Shown here piece after piece: positions 62,383 to 64,000 of a stretch of DNA of 64,000 nucleotides; positions within the stretch are counted from its first letter, which is position 1; each line of letters begins with the position of its first letter. Origin of the DNA: a virus; IMG/VR virus record IMGVR_UViG_3300031857_015429, positions 1 through 64,000 of that record; one strand, written 5' to 3'. A program made the position numbers and the translations under genes. The notes under the pieces were generated by a model. That model ran no database searches. It was not told where the DNA came from and saw only the letters and a program-made list of their open reading frames with translations.

Positions 62383-62922
62383 ATGAAAAAAGTTGTTAGA
62401 TTAAACGAAAATGAATTAAGTTTTTTAATTAAAAGAGTAATTAAAGAACAAGAGAATAGTAGATATATGTTCTTTTCTAATTTAGAACAAATTAAAAGAC
62501 AATGTGAAATTCTTTTAGACATGGACGAAGAAGAAATTAGTTCTATTTTAGAGAATGGTCACGATTGGGCTCAAGACCATATTGCTGAAGCCAAAAACAA
62601 TATGGACCAAGTGTTTGATTTTTTAATGAATGAAACAAAAAGAGACAACTCTGAAATGGAGATGTATGAAGACGACAATACTCAAGAAGACGAGGCATTG
62701 GCGATTAGTATGACTAATCCTGATTTAGGTTTAGCAATGTCAGTTAATGAAATGGATGAAATAACTGAGAAAACTAAAAAAAACAAACCTACAAACCCTA
62801 AACTATGGCAACAATGTTTATCTTGGGCAAGGGCACGATATAAAGTTTGCCCAAGTGCTTATTGTAATGGGGCCGCCGCCAAACGATATAAGTCCAAGGG
62901 GGGTAAATGGAAAAGAGTTTAA
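62383..62922 (+). CDS. Protein with RVIKE-type N-terminal tag and conserved Cys/Arg C-terminus
   Basis: A 179-residue protein. The N-terminus (KKVVRLNENELSFLIKRVIK, then E) is a short amphipathic segment seen, as I recall, at the start of many proteins in this phage type. It resembles the T4 capsid-targeting idea (cleavage after an aliphatic-x-E site). The middle is acidic; the end (WQQCLSWARARYKVCPSAYC, then NGAAAKRYKSKGGKW) is a conserved-looking basic module. An internal virion protein is possible. It is the last gene of the fibre unit before a strong terminator. Confidence 0.7.
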   Translation: MKKVVRLNENELSFLIKRVIKEQENSRYMFFSNLEQIKRQCEILLDMDEEEISSILENGHDWAQDHIAEAKNNMDQVFDFLMNETKRDNSEMEMYEDDNTQEDEALAISMTNPDLGLAMSVNEMDEITEKTKKNKPTNPKLWQQCLSWARARYKVCPSAYCNGAAAKRYKSKGGKWKRV

Positions 62923-62931
62923 CAAATTTTT

Positions 62932-62959
62932 AAAAAGGAGATTAATTCTCCTTTTTTTT
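62932..62959 (+). terminator. Strong intrinsic terminator
   Basis: A perfect 10-bp stem AAAAAGGAGA/TCTCCTTTTT with a 5-nt loop is followed by T residues, ending the spike/fibre unit. Confidence 0.88.
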
Positions 62960-62980
62960 ATTCTTTTATGTTTATCCATA

Positions 62981-62992
62981 TATTTATTGTTA
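62981..62992 (+). promoter_or_regulatory. Possible late-type box before the HNH-like gene
   Basis: TATTTATTGTTA runs into ATG, with 4 nt between core and start codon, like the boxes at the gp14-like and 123-residue genes. Confidence 0.35.
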
Positions 62993-63477
62993 TGGATAAA
63001 CAATGTAGTAAATGTGGTGTTATAAAAAATATTAATGATTTTTACAAATCACAAAGAGGAACTAAATGTAGAGAATGTACTTTACAAATCGGAAGAGAAT
63101 ATAAAAAAAACAAACGTATGGTTCCTGAATTTAGGAAAAATGAAAGTAAAAAACAAAAAGAACGTAGAGTAAGGTTATGGCAAAATACTTTACTTAATGA
63201 TTCTAATAAAAGAAATGTCATACGTGAAATTGATGTTGATTTTATAAATGAATTATATGAAAAACAGAATGGTTTATGTTATTGGTTTAAAATACCTTTA
63301 ACACCTTCTACTGGTAAAAAACACCCTCAACAACCTTCCCTTGATAGGTTAGATAGAAATAAAGGGTATACTAAAGATAATGTTGTTTTAACTTGCTATG
63401 CTGCCAATATTGGTAGAAATGAGAATGATGTGGAAACATGGTCTGAATTCCTAAACGTTTTATTTCAAAAAAAATAG
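62992..63477 (+). CDS. HNH-type endonuclease with N-terminal zinc ribbon
   Basis: The start is set at MDKQCSKCGV; an upstream in-frame ATG would add eight hydrophobic residues and place the late-type box inside the gene. Residues 1-30 carry two CxxC pairs (CSKCG, CRECT), a zinc ribbon common in phage HNH proteins. After a basic linker the C-terminal domain has GLCYWFKIPLTPST, then HPQQPSLDRLDRNKGYTKDN and VVLTCYAANIGRNENDVETW. The DR-x-D-x-x-KGYT-x-DNV block is typical of a branch of HNH nucleases. It may be a homing endonuclease or a packaging/host-degradation nuclease; its isolation between a terminator and an unknown gene favours a mobile origin. Confidence 0.75.
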   Translation: MDKQCSKCGVIKNINDFYKSQRGTKCRECTLQIGREYKKNKRMVPEFRKNESKKQKERRVRLWQNTLLNDSNKRNVIREIDVDFINELYEKQNGLCYWFKIPLTPSTGKKHPQQPSLDRLDRNKGYTKDNVVLTCYAANIGRNENDVETWSEFLNVLFQKK

Positions 63478-63533
63478 TTTAATTTATACCCTATTTAAAA
63501 AAACATTCATATATTTGTTTTAAATAGATTAAT

Positions 63534-63968
63534 ATGTTAGAACGATTACGAACTTTGATTAAAAGACAATATGTTAAATATCTTATATGGGCAAGATATA
63601 GACATTTTAACAGCGCATTTGGTAAAGAAGTCCAAAAACTAAATTATAATGAACGAATTTGTAAATCAATTTGTCATAAATTGATTAATCAAGATGACTC
63701 TAAATTTTTGATTGCACCTATCTCAGGTAAACGTTATATAAAAAATACAAGATTAGGTTTATTTATTATTCTTGATGAAAGAAGGATTAGTATCACAAAT
63801 CACGTATACCATTATGATGTAGTTCTAAACGAAAGAGATTGGGATAGAATTACAGGTATGTATGATAATAAGACCGAAAAAATTAGACAGGAGTTTGAAG
63901 ACGAGATGATTTCACAAATTAAAAGTTCACTAAGTAGTATTTTAGAAAAAGTTAGTAAAAAATATTAA
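63534..63968 (+). CDS. Unknown protein
   Basis: A 144-residue basic protein. It has an N-terminal helix (RLRTLIKRQYVKYLIWARYR), a central beta hairpin (RLGLFIILDERRISITNHVY) and a C-terminal coiled coil (EFEDEMISQIKSSLSSILEK). No late box is evident in the 56-nt upstream region. Function not recognised. Confidence 0.65.
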   Translation: MLERLRTLIKRQYVKYLIWARYRHFNSAFGKEVQKLNYNERICKSICHKLINQDDSKFLIAPISGKRYIKNTRLGLFIILDERRISITNHVYHYDVVLNERDWDRITGMYDNKTEKIRQEFEDEMISQIKSSLSSILEKVSKKY

Positions 63969-64000
63969 CCTTTATTTTTAATAAACTCTAATAGATAGTT

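Noticed and set aside
1-64000. tRNA genes, integrase, attachment sites, replication origin
   Set aside because: No cloverleaf with a GTTCRA-type T loop, no recombinase motifs and no convincing iteron set were seen by eye; a covariance-model scan would be needed to exclude tRNAs fully.

Overview
This AT-rich window (roughly 30% G+C by eye) is a large part of the genome of a T4-type myovirus. The evidence is a contractile-tail set (sheath gp18, tube gp19, a gp26-family protein, neck proteins resembling gp13, gp14 and gp15, and a gp5-like OB-fold spike), a family B DNA polymerase (gp43), a gp55-like late sigma factor and PhoH. Start codons are preceded by A/T-rich leaders with no clear Shine-Dalgarno sequence. 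Together with the style of the fibre proteins this suggests a Bacteroidota host (for example a flavobacterium). The host call is inference. No tRNA, rRNA, CRISPR array, insertion sequence or integrase was seen.

Layout. (1) 1-7.7 kb, minus strand: tail assembly protein with an overlapping frame, tube, a HAD phosphatase, a very large sheath, and two neck/tail completion proteins. A tiny plus-strand helix-rich gene sits opposite. (2) 7.8-13.8 kb, plus strand: SNF2-type helicase, a superoxide dismutase fused to a possible PD-(D/E)XK nuclease domain, an unknown protein, a gp13-like neck protein and a small protein. (3) 13.8-16.6 kb, minus: DNA polymerase. (4) 16.8-35.3 kb, minus: fibre/decoration genes (beta-helix protein, several Thr/Pro-repeat proteins, LamG-like domains, a tail protein ending in a papain-like protease) enclosing six consecutive glycosyltransferase-like genes, including a GT10 fucosyltransferase. 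(5) 35.3-38.0 kb, plus: small unknown virion or accessory proteins and a WYL-like protein. (6) 38.2-54.1 kb, plus: a second sugar cluster with seven glycosyltransferase-like genes, GDP-mannose dehydratase, GDP-fucose synthase, a further dehydratase-like gene, a sugar C-methyltransferase and two FkbM methyltransferases. PhoH, dUTPase and a 3'-5' exonuclease are interspersed. (7) 54.1-62.9 kb, plus: late sigma, baseplate/spike and fibre proteins, including a delta-60 beta-propeller. (8) 63-64 kb: an HNH-type nuclease and an unknown protein.

How it may work together. The phage appears to encode its own route from GDP-mannose to GDP-fucose, about thirteen glycosyltransferases and several methyltransferases. 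It also encodes mucin-like surface proteins made almost entirely of Thr/Pro repeats. The most economical reading is a phage-encoded system that builds methylated, fucose-containing glycans, possibly on its own fibres and sheath. A second reading is modification of host surface polysaccharide. Most late (structural) transcription units begin with a shared TATTTATnnTAA element, often exactly 15-17 nt before the start codon. This is probably the late promoter read by the gp55-like sigma factor. The other standout is the superoxide dismutase-nuclease fusion beside the SNF2 helicase.
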